From the NCBI RefSeq assembly GCF_002261225.1, contig NZ_NEVM01000005.1, positions 2,418,001 through 2,482,000 of the forward strand: a stretch of DNA of 64,000 nt. Reading direction: 5' to 3'. The position numbers and the translations under genes are program-made. Below the pieces are notes generated by a model. It worked only from the letters and a program-made list of their open reading frames with translations. It had not been told where the DNA came from and searched no databases. Positions 17,826 to 26,592 of the stretch are shown piece by piece. Numbering within the stretch: position 1 is the first letter of the stretch; each line of letters opens with the position of its first letter. Source of the DNA: Bordetella genomosp. 10 (lineage in GTDB: Bacteria; Pseudomonadota; Gammaproteobacteria; Burkholderiales; Burkholderiaceae_B).

Positions 17826-18560
17826 ATGTCGTATCAATGGAATTGGTCGATATTCCTGCAACCAGCCAGCGGCAACGCGACGTATCTGGACTGGCTGCTG
17901 CAAGGCTTCCGAACCACCGTCGAAATCAGCATCATGGCCTGGATCCTGGCCTTCGTGCTCGGTTCCGTGCTGGGCGTGCTGCGCACGATGCCGTCGCGGC
18001 TGCTGCGCGGCGTCGGAACGGTCTATGTGGACGTGTTGCGCAACATACCGCTGATCGTGCAGCTTTTCATGTGGTACTACATGGTGCCCAATTTTCTGCC
18101 CGAAAGTTGGCGCAACTGGCTGTTCGGATTACAGCCGCAGACCTCGGCGATGATCACGGCCACCTTGGGCCTGGGCGTCTATACCGCCTCGCGCATTTGC
18201 GAGCAGGTACGCGCCGGCATCGAGTCGCTGCCGAGCGGGATGCGCAACGCCGCCCTGGCGATGGGCATGACGCAGTTGCAGGCCTATCGCTACGTGCTGC
18301 TGCCGGTCACCTATCGGATCCTGCTGCCGCCGCTGACAAACGAGATGACGGCGCTGGTGAAGAATTCCTCGGTCGCCGCCACCGTCGGCGTCTACGATTT
18401 GTTCGCGCGCGTGAACCAGCTCAACGATTACACCAACCGGCCATACGAGTCCTTCCTGATGGTGATGGCGTGCTATCTGCTGATCAACGCCGTGGTCATG
18501 GTCATGATGAACAGCCTTGAATACCGCCTGCGCCTGTCGGGGCCTTTCGCCGTGAAATAA
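17826..18560 (+). CDS. gltJ: Amino-acid ABC transporter permease (GltJ-like)
   Basis: A 244-residue inner-membrane permease of the HisMQ family with about five transmembrane segments. It has the conserved EAA-type loop (RNAALAMGMTQLQAYRYVLLP, read in parts) that docks on the ATPase. It starts 84 bp after the binding-protein gene and 10 bp before GltK. The opening SYQWNWSIFLQ matches GltJ proteins. It forms the channel together with the next permease. Confidence 0.9.
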   Translation: MSYQWNWSIFLQPASGNATYLDWLLQGFRTTVEISIMAWILAFVLGSVLGVLRTMPSRLLRGVGTVYVDVLRNIPLIVQLFMWYYMVPNFLPESWRNWLFGLQPQTSAMITATLGLGVYTASRICEQVRAGIESLPSGMRNAALAMGMTQLQAYRYVLLPVTYRILLPPLTNEMTALVKNSSVAATVGVYDLFARVNQLNDYTNRPYESFLMVMACYLLINAVVMVMMNSLEYRLRLSGPFAVK

Positions 18561-18570
18561 GGAGTTGGCC

Positions 18571-19251
18571 GTGCTTGGTTTGCACTTTGACTTTCTCTCC
18601 CTCGCAACCTTCCAAGGTCTTGCGACCGGTTTGGCGGTGACCATCCGCGTAACGATCACCGCCGTGATCGCTGGCCTGTTCTTCGGCACCTTGCTGGCGC
18701 TGGCGCGTCTGGGCCGGTGGCGCCCCCTGCGGCTGCTCGCCCAGGGCTACGTCGACCTGTTCCGTGCCCTTCCCCTGACGATGGTAATGCTGGGTTTCTA
18801 CCTGGTAGTCCCGCAGATGCTGCAAAGCCTTTTCCCCGGCGCGCAAGCCTGGGACATGCGCATGGCCTCGGCGCTGGTGGGCTTCTCGCTGTTCGAGGCG
18901 GCCTATTACGGCGAGATCATTCGCGCCGGCGTGCTGAGCGTGCCGCGCGGTCAATATGCGGCGGCGGCCTCGCTGGGCATGCGCCCATGGAAGATCGTGA
19001 CGAAGATCGTGCTGCCCCAGGCCTTTCGCAAGATGATTCCGCTGCTGCTCACGCAGCTCATCGTCCTGTTCCAGGATTCTTCGTTGGTTTTCGTGATCGC
19101 GTTGTCCGATTTCTTCACGACGGCCGAGACCATAGGCGAACGCGACGGCCGTGTCGCCGAGATGATGGTCATCGCCGGTCTTTTCTATTTTGTCGTCTGC
19201 TTCGGTACGTCGCGCATTGTGCATTACCTGGCCCGGAGAAATACCGCATGA
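18571..19251 (+). CDS. gltK: Amino-acid ABC transporter permease (GltK-like)
   Basis: A 226-residue permease with the HisMQ-type EAA loop (AAASLGMRPWKIVTKIVLPQ). A TTG two codons upstream is possible, but AAGGAG seven bases before GTG 18571 favours that start. Its stop overlaps the ATG of the ATPase gene (ATGA), so the ATPase would be translationally coupled. Role: second half of the membrane channel. Confidence 0.88.
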   Translation: MLGLHFDFLSLATFQGLATGLAVTIRVTITAVIAGLFFGTLLALARLGRWRPLRLLAQGYVDLFRALPLTMVMLGFYLVVPQMLQSLFPGAQAWDMRMASALVGFSLFEAAYYGEIIRAGVLSVPRGQYAAAASLGMRPWKIVTKIVLPQAFRKMIPLLLTQLIVLFQDSSLVFVIALSDFFTTAETIGERDGRVAEMMVIAGLFYFVVCFGTSRIVHYLARRNTA

Positions 19252-19981
19252 TCAATATGTACCGTGTTTCCAAGTGGTATGGAAACTTCCAGGTCCTGAC
19301 CGATTGCTCCACCACCATCGCCAAAGGCGACATCGTGGTCGTCTGCGGGCCATCGGGCTCCGGCAAGTCCACGCTCATCAAGACCGTCAACGGCCTGGAA
19401 CCGGTGCAGGCGGCAAAATCACAGTGGACGGCGTATCGGTAACCGACCTCAAGGCCGACCTGCCCAAGCTGCGCGCCCGCGTGGGCATGGTGTTCCAGAA
19501 CTTCGAGCTGTTCCCGCACCTGACGGTACGCAAGAACCTGACGCTGGCGCAGAAAACCGTGCTGGGCCGCGGGACCGAAGAGGCCAACAGCAAAGGCATG
19601 GCGAGCCTGGAGCGCGTCGGCCTGCTGGCGCATATCGATAAATACCCCGGCCAGCTTTCCGGCGGCCAGCAGCAGCGCGTGGCGATCGCCCGCTCCCTGG
19701 TCATGGATCCCGTCTGCATGCTGTTCGACGAGCCGACTTCGGCGCTCGATCCCGAAATGGTCAACGAAGTGCTCGACGTCATGGTCGAACTGGCGCAGGA
19801 AGGCATGACCATGATGTGCGTCACCCACGAAATGGGCTTCGCCCGCAAGGTGGCCGACCGGATTATTTTCATGGACCGCGGGGAAATCGTCGAAGACTGC
19901 GGCAAGGATGCTTTCTTCGGCGACCTGGACGCCCGCAGCGAACGAGCCCGGCAGTTCCTGTCGAAGATCCTGCCGCATTGA
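19248..19981 (+). pseudogene. gltL: Amino-acid ABC transporter ATPase gltL, split by a one-base deletion
   Basis: The first 57 or so codons from ATG 19248 carry the Walker A motif GPSGSGKST and then run into a stop at 19442 after EPVQA. The remaining protein continues in another frame to 19981 with KITVDGVSV, the Q-loop GMVFQNFELFPH, the signature LSGGQQQR and the Walker B MLFDEPTSALDPE. Restoring one G in the GGC run near 19412 would give an intact 244-residue GltL, the usual length. The window's second importer has an undamaged paralogue. Either the gene is inactivated or this is a sequencing or assembly error. Confidence 0.85.
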
Positions 19982-20106
19982 TTCTGCAGGGGCAAACCCC
20001 ACGACCGTGGCGCCGCGCGGCCTCCCTTGCCTCGCACCCCCTTCGATCGACGCACCCTTACGGGGATGTATCGGCGCATGATTCTGGTGCAACCTTGGAT
20101 CGATGG

Positions 20107-20140
20107 GCGCGAGTCTTCAACTACGGCTGAAGACTCGCGC
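20107..20140. repeat. Perfect 13-bp inverted repeat upstream of a LysR gene
   Basis: GCGCGAGTCTTCA (20107-20119) and its exact complement (20128-20140) flank an 8-base loop. There is no T-run on either side. It lies 30 bp before the LysR start and 126 bp after the damaged gltL, so it may be a processed 3' stem of the gltIJKL transcript or an operator for the LysR promoter. Confidence 0.6.
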
Positions 20141-20170
20141 AAGTTGGCTTGAATCTTGCTTAGACTAGGC

Positions 20171-21070
20171 GTGAATCTGCGCCGGTTGAGATATTTCGTG
20201 AAATGCGTGGACCTCGGCAGCCTGAACCAGGCAGCCGAGGTGCTGCATGTCGCGCAGCCCGCGCTGAGCCAGCAGTTGTCCATCCTGGAGGGTGAGCTCA
20301 AGCAGCCCTTGCTGATAAGGAGCAAGAAAGGCGTCGTTCCTACGGAAGCTGGCAAGGTCTTGTACCGGCACGCGCAGACTATTCTGCGGCAGAGCCGGCT
20401 CGCCTATGAAGACGTGCAGAATTCCGGCGCGCACCTGACCGGCTCCGTCACGATAGGCATGGCCCAGTTCTCGATGGCGACTCGCCTGGCCGTTCCCTTG
20501 ATCGGCAGGGTGCGGGCCCGGCATCCCGGCATCCTGCTCTATGTGAACGAGAATTCCAGCATTCCCATGAGCGAGATGATCCTGAGCGGCCGAGCCGATC
20601 TGGCGCTCATTGGCACCAGCCTTTATGGCGCGAAGCCACCACACGGCTTGTCTTTTCTGCCCTTGATCGACGAACCCCTGTACCTGGTAGCAGACAGGAC
20701 CGAGCATGCCTGCGCGGCTTCGGACATCGCGGCTCTCGCCGATGTCGGGCTGGCCCTGCCGGCCGAGAACCATTTCCTGAGAAGGCTGGTGGACGACTCT
20801 TTCTCAAGGCAGGGGCTAAAGCCGTGCGTGGTCACCGAAGTCACCTCTATGGCCACGCTTGCCGAACTGGTGCGACTGCACTTTGCGGCGTCGATCCTGC
20901 CGGAATCCGTCGCGCGGGATGTCGCCCAGGGCCATGAACGGCTCGATATTTTCCCCATCGCCGAACCCGTCGGACGGGCCCGGCTGGCCTTGTGCCAATC
21001 GGAACTTCAGCCGCTGACCCGCGCGGCGGAGTTCGTGAAAACCACGCTGATCGAATTGGCTCAGGGATAA
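20171..21070 (+). CDS. LysR-family transcriptional regulator (NAC-like)
   Basis: A 299-residue LTTR whose N-terminus (VNLRRLRYFVKCVDLGSLNQAAE, then QPALSQQLSILE) resembles the Nac/Cbl-type subgroup. The chosen start, GTG 20171, gives the canonical NLRRLRYF opening; TTG 20156 is an alternative. It is followed 80 bp later, on the same strand, by the carboxylase/oxoprolinase operon, which it most plausibly controls. The effector is unknown. Confidence 0.9.
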   Translation: MNLRRLRYFVKCVDLGSLNQAAEVLHVAQPALSQQLSILEGELKQPLLIRSKKGVVPTEAGKVLYRHAQTILRQSRLAYEDVQNSGAHLTGSVTIGMAQFSMATRLAVPLIGRVRARHPGILLYVNENSSIPMSEMILSGRADLALIGTSLYGAKPPHGLSFLPLIDEPLYLVADRTEHACAASDIAALADVGLALPAENHFLRRLVDDSFSRQGLKPCVVTEVTSMATLAELVRLHFAASILPESVARDVAQGHERLDIFPIAEPVGRARLALCQSELQPLTRAAEFVKTTLIELAQG

Positions 21071-21149
21071 CACCACTATAAGAGCGAATTATCATGTTAG
21101 AGGCGATGTGTCTTGGCGCAGTTTTTGACGGGTTCCTAAACTGCCATGC

Positions 21150-21677
21150 ATGACGAAAGACGCCTCTTCCTCCGATGTTTCTCCGAAAGACACGCCTGTC
21201 CGTACTGAACCTGACAGTGCCCGGCCCTTCGACGAGCTGACCATCGAACGCCTGGCGGAAGTGATGTCGCGCACGGACCTCTCCGAACTGCGCATCACCC
21301 TGGGCGCTCATAGCGTATACCTGGCCAGGCCCCCCGCCGGGCCACTTCAGGTCGACACGCACGATCTGCCCGCGACGTCTCCAGCCCGGCATGAAGCTTC
21401 CCGCGCGCCAGCGCGCGACAACGGCACCGACCCGCAGTCGGCCGTGCGTGCGACGCTGTACGGCATCGTCTACCTGACGCCCGCGCCAGAGCAGGCGCCA
21501 TTCGTCCAGGTGGGCAGCGTCGTACGCCAAGGGCAACCTCTGCTGCTGCTGGAAGCGATGAAGATGTTCTATGAAGTCCAGGCGCCGCGAGACGGCGTGA
21601 TCACCGCCATCCGTGTCGAGGCGGGGCAGGAAGTCCAGGTCGACGACGTTCTGATGGAAATTGGCGACCATGTTTGA
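21150..21677 (+). CDS. Biotin carboxyl carrier protein (AccB-like)
   Basis: A 175-residue carrier. The N-terminal helix-rich part (FDELTIERLAEVMSRTDLSELRI) resembles AccB. After a Pro/Ala linker comes the biotinyl domain with the modification motif LLLEAMKMFYE, in which Lys carries biotin. It overlaps the biotin carboxylase gene by 8 bp, so the two are coupled. As it lies beside pxpBCA and not with the housekeeping acetyl-CoA carboxylase genes, it is probably a dedicated carrier for this pathway. Confidence 0.9.
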   Translation: MTKDASSSDVSPKDTPVRTEPDSARPFDELTIERLAEVMSRTDLSELRITLGAHSVYLARPPAGPLQVDTHDLPATSPARHEASRAPARDNGTDPQSAVRATLYGIVYLTPAPEQAPFVQVGSVVRQGQPLLLLEAMKMFYEVQAPRDGVITAIRVEAGQEVQVDDVLMEIGDHV

Positions 21678-23037
21678 CCGTGTCCTGATCGCCAACCGCG
21701 GGGAAGTGGTGGTGCGCATCCAGCGGGCCTGCCGATCGCTGGGCCTGCGCACCCTGGTCGTCCATTCCCAGGCAGACGCCGGCTACGACTACGTGCGGCA
21801 AGCCGACGCCGCCGTGTGCATCGGCCCGCCTGCTTCCCGGTTCAGCTACCTCGACGGCGCCGCTATTCTGTTGGCAGCCGAAACACTCGGCGCGCAGGCG
21901 GTGCACCCCGGCTACGGCTTTCTGGCCGAGAACGCGGATTTCGCCCGAGACGTCGCGCAGGCGGGCATGGTTTTCGTCGGCCCCAACGAGCAATGCATCG
22001 CGCGCATGGGCGACAAAATCGCCGCCAAGCAGGCCATGCGAGCGGCTGGCGTCCCCTGTGTGCCAGGCTCCGACGGGGCCCTGAAGCCCGACGATCCCCG
22101 GGTGGCCGAAATCGCCCGGGACATCGGCTATCCGGTTCTGGTCAAGGCCGCGGGCGGCGGCGGCGGCCGCGGCATGCGGGTCGTTTATGAGCCCTCGGAC
22201 TTGCGCCCGTCGATCCGCACCACGCGGGAAGAGGCCTTCCAGGCTTTTGGCAACGCCGAGGTCTACCTGGAAAAATACCTGGCCCGGCCGCGCCACGTCG
22301 AAATCCAGATCCTGTGCGACCGCCACGGCAACGGAGTCTGGCTGGGCAGCCGAGATTGTTCCATGCAGCGCCGGCACCAGAAGGTCGTCGAGGAAGCGCC
22401 CGCTCCTGGCATCGCCGCGGACCAACTGGCGCGGATCGGATCGGCCTGCCTGAAGGCCTGCCGGGAAATCGGTTACGAAGGCGCCGGCACCTTCGAGTTC
22501 ATGGTCGAGGACGGCGAGTTCTACTTCATCGAAATGAATACCCGACTGCAAGTCGAACACGGCATCACGGAATTGATCTACGGCGTCGACATCGTTCAAT
22601 GGCAATTGCGCATCGCCCGCGGCGAACCTCTGACTTTGCGCCAGGACGCGCTGGTCTGTTCAGGCCACGCCGTCGAATGCCGCATCAACGCGGAAAATCC
22701 CGCGACGTTCGCGCCGACGCCCGGCAGCATCGCGCACTGGTCCCTGCCCGCATCGGGTCCGGATTGCCGGATCGACACGCATCTGAAGCAAGGCGATGCA
22801 ATTTCGCCTTATTACGACTCCATGATTGCCAAGATCATGTGCCACGGCGCTACGCGGGCGCAGGCCATGACCGCCATGGCTCGAGCCGTGGACGACATGC
22901 GGGTGTCGGGCGTGTCGACCACCCTGCCGCTGCATGCGAGCATCCTGCGCGACCCCGCTTTTCTGGAAGCGCCCCAGGATGTGCATTACCTGGAGGCCAA
23001 CCTGCCGCGCTTGATGGCCGGGGAGGCGCGGGCATGA
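21670..23037 (+). CDS. accC: Biotin carboxylase (AccC-like)
   Basis: A 455-residue ATP-grasp biotin carboxylase. Signatures: FDRVLIANRGEVVVRI at the start, the glycine-rich AAGGGGGRGMR ATP loop near residue 163, the EKYLARPRHVEIQ strand, and FIEMNTRLQVEHGITE with the catalytic Glu/Arg. In AccC the last motif is normally RVQVEHPVTE; here it is RLQVEHGITE, a mild divergence that fits a paralogue. It carboxylates biotin on the carrier using bicarbonate and ATP. No carboxyltransferase of the usual AccAD type is nearby; PxpB/PxpC are the candidates for that role. Confidence 0.9.
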   Translation: MFDRVLIANRGEVVVRIQRACRSLGLRTLVVHSQADAGYDYVRQADAAVCIGPPASRFSYLDGAAILLAAETLGAQAVHPGYGFLAENADFARDVAQAGMVFVGPNEQCIARMGDKIAAKQAMRAAGVPCVPGSDGALKPDDPRVAEIARDIGYPVLVKAAGGGGGRGMRVVYEPSDLRPSIRTTREEAFQAFGNAEVYLEKYLARPRHVEIQILCDRHGNGVWLGSRDCSMQRRHQKVVEEAPAPGIAADQLARIGSACLKACREIGYEGAGTFEFMVEDGEFYFIEMNTRLQVEHGITELIYGVDIVQWQLRIARGEPLTLRQDALVCSGHAVECRINAENPATFAPTPGSIAHWSLPASGPDCRIDTHLKQGDAISPYYDSMIAKIMCHGATRAQAMTAMARAVDDMRVSGVSTTLPLHASILRDPAFLEAPQDVHYLEANLPRLMAGEARA

Positions 23038-23699
23038 ACACCGTCGACTCCCTGCCGCGTGTCACGCCGTTAGGCACCACGGCCCTGCTGTTCGAGGTTC
23101 CGGGCACGCTGGAGGACGCCAAGCAGCAGCGCGTCTGGGCCTTGGCGGAACAGGCGCGCCAATGGCCCCAAGTGCGCGAGGCCATCCCCTGCCTGAACAA
23201 TCTCATGCTGGTGTATCGCGAACCGCCCCGCCAGTTGGAGCCGATCGAACAGGCGCTGCTGGAACTCTGGGAACGCTGCGAGCCGTTGCGGGTCGACGGC
23301 AGGCTCTACGACATTCCTGTGCGCTACGGCGGCGCGCACGGTCCGGGGCTGGCGCACGTAGCCAGCCATACGGGACTGACGCCGATGGACGTGGTGCGCG
23401 TCCACAGCGAGCAAACCTATACCGTATACGGACTGGGCAGCCATCCTGGACATTGCTACCTGGCGGGGCTGGACCCGCGCCTGGCCACGCCGCGCCGCCA
23501 GGTTCCCCTGTTGGACAATCCGGGCGGCTCGGTCTCGATCGGTGGCTCGCAAACGAGCTTCTCGGTCTCCAACGGCCCTACCGGCTGGTGGGCCATCGGC
23601 CGCACCGGCGAGCGCTTCTTCGACCCCTCCCGTTTTCCGCCCGCGCTCATGCAGCCGGGCGACCGCGTGCGCTTCCACGTTCTGGAGGTGGCCGAATGA
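23034..23699 (+). CDS. pxpB: 5-oxoprolinase subunit B / KipI-like allophanate hydrolase subunit 1 family
   Basis: A 221-residue protein of the PxpB (KipI, YbgJ) family. The segment PVRYGGAHGPGLAHVASHTGLTP and the Pro/Gly-rich YGLGSHPGHCYLAGLDPRLATPRR match the family's conserved core. PxpB works with PxpA and PxpC in the ATP-dependent opening of 5-oxoproline (pyroglutamate) to glutamate. ATGA overlaps join it to the biotin carboxylase gene before and the pxpC gene after. Confidence 0.9.
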   Translation: MNTVDSLPRVTPLGTTALLFEVPGTLEDAKQQRVWALAEQARQWPQVREAIPCLNNLMLVYREPPRQLEPIEQALLELWERCEPLRVDGRLYDIPVRYGGAHGPGLAHVASHTGLTPMDVVRVHSEQTYTVYGLGSHPGHCYLAGLDPRLATPRRQVPLLDNPGGSVSIGGSQTSFSVSNGPTGWWAIGRTGERFFDPSRFPPALMQPGDRVRFHVLEVAE

Positions 23700-24709
23700 T
23701 CGAAGTCCTTTCTTCCATGCCCCTGTGCGCCGTGCAGGACATCGGCCGTTTCGGCTGCATGCGGTATGGGGTGAGCATGTCCGGCGCCATGGACGATCTG
23801 GCCGTCGAACTAGGCAACCTGATGCTGGGCAACCCGGCCGAGGCCGCGGCGGTGGAAGTGCCGCTGTTCCCGTTCGTCGTCCGCTTCCTCGCCGACTGCC
23901 GTTTTGCCGTGACCGGCGCCGAATCCCCCATCCGTCTCGATGACGAACCCGTCGCGCCCTGGTGGGTGATGCGGGCGCGCGCCGGCCAGACGCTGACGGT
24001 CGACCACCCCCGCCACGGCGCGCGCGCGTATCTGGTCGTCGGCGGCGGCATCGCCGTGCCCGAAGTGCTGGGATCGCGCAGCACACAGATCCGCGGCGCC
24101 TTCGGCGGTCTCGAAGGCCGGCCGCTGAAGCAGGCCGACCGGCTCCCCCTCACCGAGCAAGCGGCATCGGACGACGTGGACGATTTCGGCCTGGAGCCTC
24201 CTGCCCGGCGGCTGGCGTTGACGCGCGACGGCGTACCGCTGCTGCGGGTGCTGCCCGCGTCGGAATATCAGGAATTCCGGCCCGAATGCCGCGATGCGTT
24301 CTGGACGGCCGCCTGGAGGATCACTCCCCAAAGCAATCGCTACGGATACCGGTTGTCCGGGCCGTCCATCCTCGCCCACGCACCGCTGGAAATGCGCTCG
24401 CACGGCATCGTACCAGGCGTGATCCAGGTGCCGCACGGAGGGCAGCCCATCGTACAAATGCGCGACGCCCAGCCGACCGGCGGATATGCGAAATTCGGCG
24501 CCATCATCGAAGCCGACCTCTGGCGGCTGGGGCAATGCCCGATCGGCAGCTCCGTCGCGTTCCAGCAAGTCTCCTACGGCGAAGCCATCGCAGCGCGCGA
24601 CGAGGTGGTCGACTACCGCCGGCACGCGGCCCGGTTGATCGAACTACATCGGCGTCAGGCCGCCCGAACGCCACTGCCGCGCCCTGTACGACAGGAGCGC
24701 GACGCATGA
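23696..24709 (+). CDS. pxpC: 5-oxoprolinase subunit C / biotin-dependent carboxyltransferase family (KipA-like)
   Basis: A 337-residue KipA/YbgK-type protein. It begins with SMPLCAVQDIGRFGCMRYGVS and SGAMDDLAVELGNLMLGN, then has the AYLVVGGGIAVPEVLGSRST block, all typical of the family. The fold is related to the carboxyltransferase half of urea carboxylase/allophanate hydrolase systems. Here, with biotin carboxylase and carrier genes in the same operon, a role in carboxyl transfer is plausible but unproven. Confidence 0.9.
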   Translation: MIEVLSSMPLCAVQDIGRFGCMRYGVSMSGAMDDLAVELGNLMLGNPAEAAAVEVPLFPFVVRFLADCRFAVTGAESPIRLDDEPVAPWWVMRARAGQTLTVDHPRHGARAYLVVGGGIAVPEVLGSRSTQIRGAFGGLEGRPLKQADRLPLTEQAASDDVDDFGLEPPARRLALTRDGVPLLRVLPASEYQEFRPECRDAFWTAAWRITPQSNRYGYRLSGPSILAHAPLEMRSHGIVPGVIQVPHGGQPIVQMRDAQPTGGYAKFGAIIEADLWRLGQCPIGSSVAFQQVSYGEAIAARDEVVDYRRHAARLIELHRRQAARTPLPRPVRQERDA

Positions 24710-25116
24710 ACCTCGACCGCATCGAAAGGCTGGCCGGCTTGCTGGCCCGCCATGGGCTGAGCGAATTGGCGTGCCGCGACAGCGACGACGAGATCGTGCT
24801 CAAGCGCGATGTTCGCTCACGCGTCCCGCGGGCCCTCCGCGCCGACCGCATCGCCGTCCTGTCTCCGTGGGTAGGGAAGCTGTCGTGGCGCAACCCTAAC
24901 CGCCTGGATGAATCCGCGCGGGAAGATGAATCGCTGCCCGCGGGGCGGGCCGTCGCGTGGATCGTCGCCGGCCCGCTGATCCGGCCGGTCCGCATCGCCA
25001 CGGACAGCCGCCTCGCCAGGCGTGAATTGGCGGAAGGGGCAGTCGTAGGCTACGGCGACACGATCGCCTTCATTGAACCGTTGGAACAAAGGACTGACAC
25101 ATGGATTTCGACCTGA
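24706..25116 (+). CDS. Biotin-carrier-like small protein lacking the biotinylation lysine
   Basis: A 136-residue protein with the layout of a carrier: a helical N-terminus (NLDRIERLAGLLARHGLSELAC) like that of the operon's own biotin carrier, and a C-terminal beta-rich domain (AVLSPWVGKLSW ... EGAVVGYGDTIAFIE) like a biotinyl domain. Where the carrier has EAMKM this protein has VAGPL, so there is no lysine to modify. It overlaps pxpC by 4 bp and pxpA by 16 bp. It may be a structural or regulatory subunit of a carboxylase complex. Function unknown. Confidence 0.7.
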   Translation: MNLDRIERLAGLLARHGLSELACRDSDDEIVLKRDVRSRVPRALRADRIAVLSPWVGKLSWRNPNRLDESAREDESLPAGRAVAWIVAGPLIRPVRIATDSRLARRELAEGAVVGYGDTIAFIEPLEQRTDTWIST

Positions 25117-25871
25117 ACGCGGACCTTGGCGAAGGCTACGGTCCCTGGAAGATGGGCGAGGATGAAGCCCTGATGGAGATCATCTCGTCAGCCAACGTGG
25201 CGTGTGGTTTTCACGCCGGCGATCCCGTCATCATGCAGCGCACCATCCTCGAAGCCAAGCGGCGCGGCATCGACCACGGCGCGCACGTCGGCTTTCCCGA
25301 CTTGTTGGGATTCGGACGGCGCCGCATGATCATCGACCCGAAGGAGCTGTCCGCCTATGTAGTGTACCAACTGGCCGCGCTGGCCGGCATGGCCGAAATG
25401 CTTGGCCATCCCATCACGCTGATGAGCTTTCACGGCGCGCTGGGCAACATGATCGCAGCCGACGAAGAGCTGGCCGTGCCGCTGGTCGCGGCCGTGGCCG
25501 CCTTCGACCGCTCCCTGATCCTGCGGTCCTCTATGAGCCCATCCATCCGCAAGGCTGCGGACAAAGCCGGCGGCATGCGCGTCGAAACCGTCTTTCACGC
25601 CGACCGCGCCTACGACGAGAACGGTCTGCTGGTCAACCGCAAGCTGCCCGGAGCGGTGATCAAGGACCAGGCCATGGCGCTGGACCGCGTGAAGCAGTTC
25701 CTGGACGACGGCACCGCCACCACCATCGAAGGCAAGAAGATACGCATCTCGGCGCGCTCCATCCTCGTGCACGGCGACACCGCCGGCGCGGTCGAGATGG
25801 CCGGTAAAGTGCGGGCGCTGATCGAGGAAGGCGGCCATCGCGTGACGCCGATCTCCCGGATCGCAGCCTGA
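25101..25871 (+). CDS. pxpA: 5-oxoprolinase subunit A (LamB/YcsF family)
   Basis: A 256-residue LamB/YcsF protein: FDLNADLGEGYGPW at the start, SANVACGFHAGDP near residue 30, the HGAHVGFPDLLGFGRR block and a C-terminal HGDTAGAVEMA. PxpA provides the amidohydrolase-like subunit of 5-oxoprolinase. The gene starts inside the preceding reading frame and is followed 19 bp later by the importer genes, which suggests the substrate is brought in by that transporter. Confidence 0.92.
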   Translation: MDFDLNADLGEGYGPWKMGEDEALMEIISSANVACGFHAGDPVIMQRTILEAKRRGIDHGAHVGFPDLLGFGRRRMIIDPKELSAYVVYQLAALAGMAEMLGHPITLMSFHGALGNMIAADEELAVPLVAAVAAFDRSLILRSSMSPSIRKAADKAGGMRVETVFHADRAYDENGLLVNRKLPGAVIKDQAMALDRVKQFLDDGTATTIEGKKIRISARSILVHGDTAGAVEMAGKVRALIEEGGHRVTPISRIAA

Positions 25872-25890
25872 CGTCAGAACCAGGCCATTC

Positions 25891-26592
25891 ATGACGATCT
25901 CTTTCAACCTAGCGGCTGTCCTGACGCCAGGAAACCTGGAAATCCTGGCGCACGGCATCGAAGTCACACTTGCCGTATCGGCGGCGTCCTGGACAGCGGG
26001 CATGATGCTCTCCATGGTGCTGCTCGCGGCCAGACTATCCAAGAATCGTCTGCTCCTGTTCCTGGCGCACGCCTTCATTTCGTATCACCGCAACGTACCG
26101 GTGCTAGTGCAACTGATGTTCTGGTACTTCGGCATCTCCACCCTGCTGCCGACCGGCCTGCGCCAGAGCCTGCAGGAGATCGGCAGCGAGTTTATCTTCA
26201 GCGCCATCGCGCTCTCCCTCTACATTTCCGCCTATTTCTGCGAGGACCTGCGCAGCGGCCTGAGAGCTATCCTCCCCGGCCAGCATGAGGCGGCCCGCGC
26301 CCTCGGATTCAACTTCGTCAGGTCCATGGCCTACATCATCATGCCGCAATGCGTGCGCAACGCGTTCCCCGCCTTGATGAACAACACCATCGTGCTGTTC
26401 AAGGCGAGCAGCCTGGGCATGGCCGTGGGGCTGGCCGAGCTGACCTACGTGGCACGCGAAATCGAGAACGCCACGTTCCGTACCTTCGAGATCTACGCGG
26501 TTGCCACGGCCATCTATGTGGTCTTCTGTCTGCTGCTGATGCTCGCCGGCGATCTGGTCTCCCGCCGCTACCGCAAGGAACAGGCGCGATGA
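25891..26592 (+). CDS. Amino-acid ABC transporter permease
   Basis: A 233-residue HisMQ-type inner-membrane permease with about five membrane spans. It includes a conserved loop (AARALGFNFVRSMAYIIMPQ) for contact with the ATPase. It lies between pxpA and a second permease, with a 4-bp overlap to the latter. Substrate specificity cannot be read from the sequence; 5-oxoproline, glutamate or a related amide would fit the operon. Confidence 0.9.
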   Translation: MTISFNLAAVLTPGNLEILAHGIEVTLAVSAASWTAGMMLSMVLLAARLSKNRLLLFLAHAFISYHRNVPVLVQLMFWYFGISTLLPTGLRQSLQEIGSEFIFSAIALSLYISAYFCEDLRSGLRAILPGQHEAARALGFNFVRSMAYIIMPQCVRNAFPALMNNTIVLFKASSLGMAVGLAELTYVAREIENATFRTFEIYAVATAIYVVFCLLLMLAGDLVSRRYRKEQAR

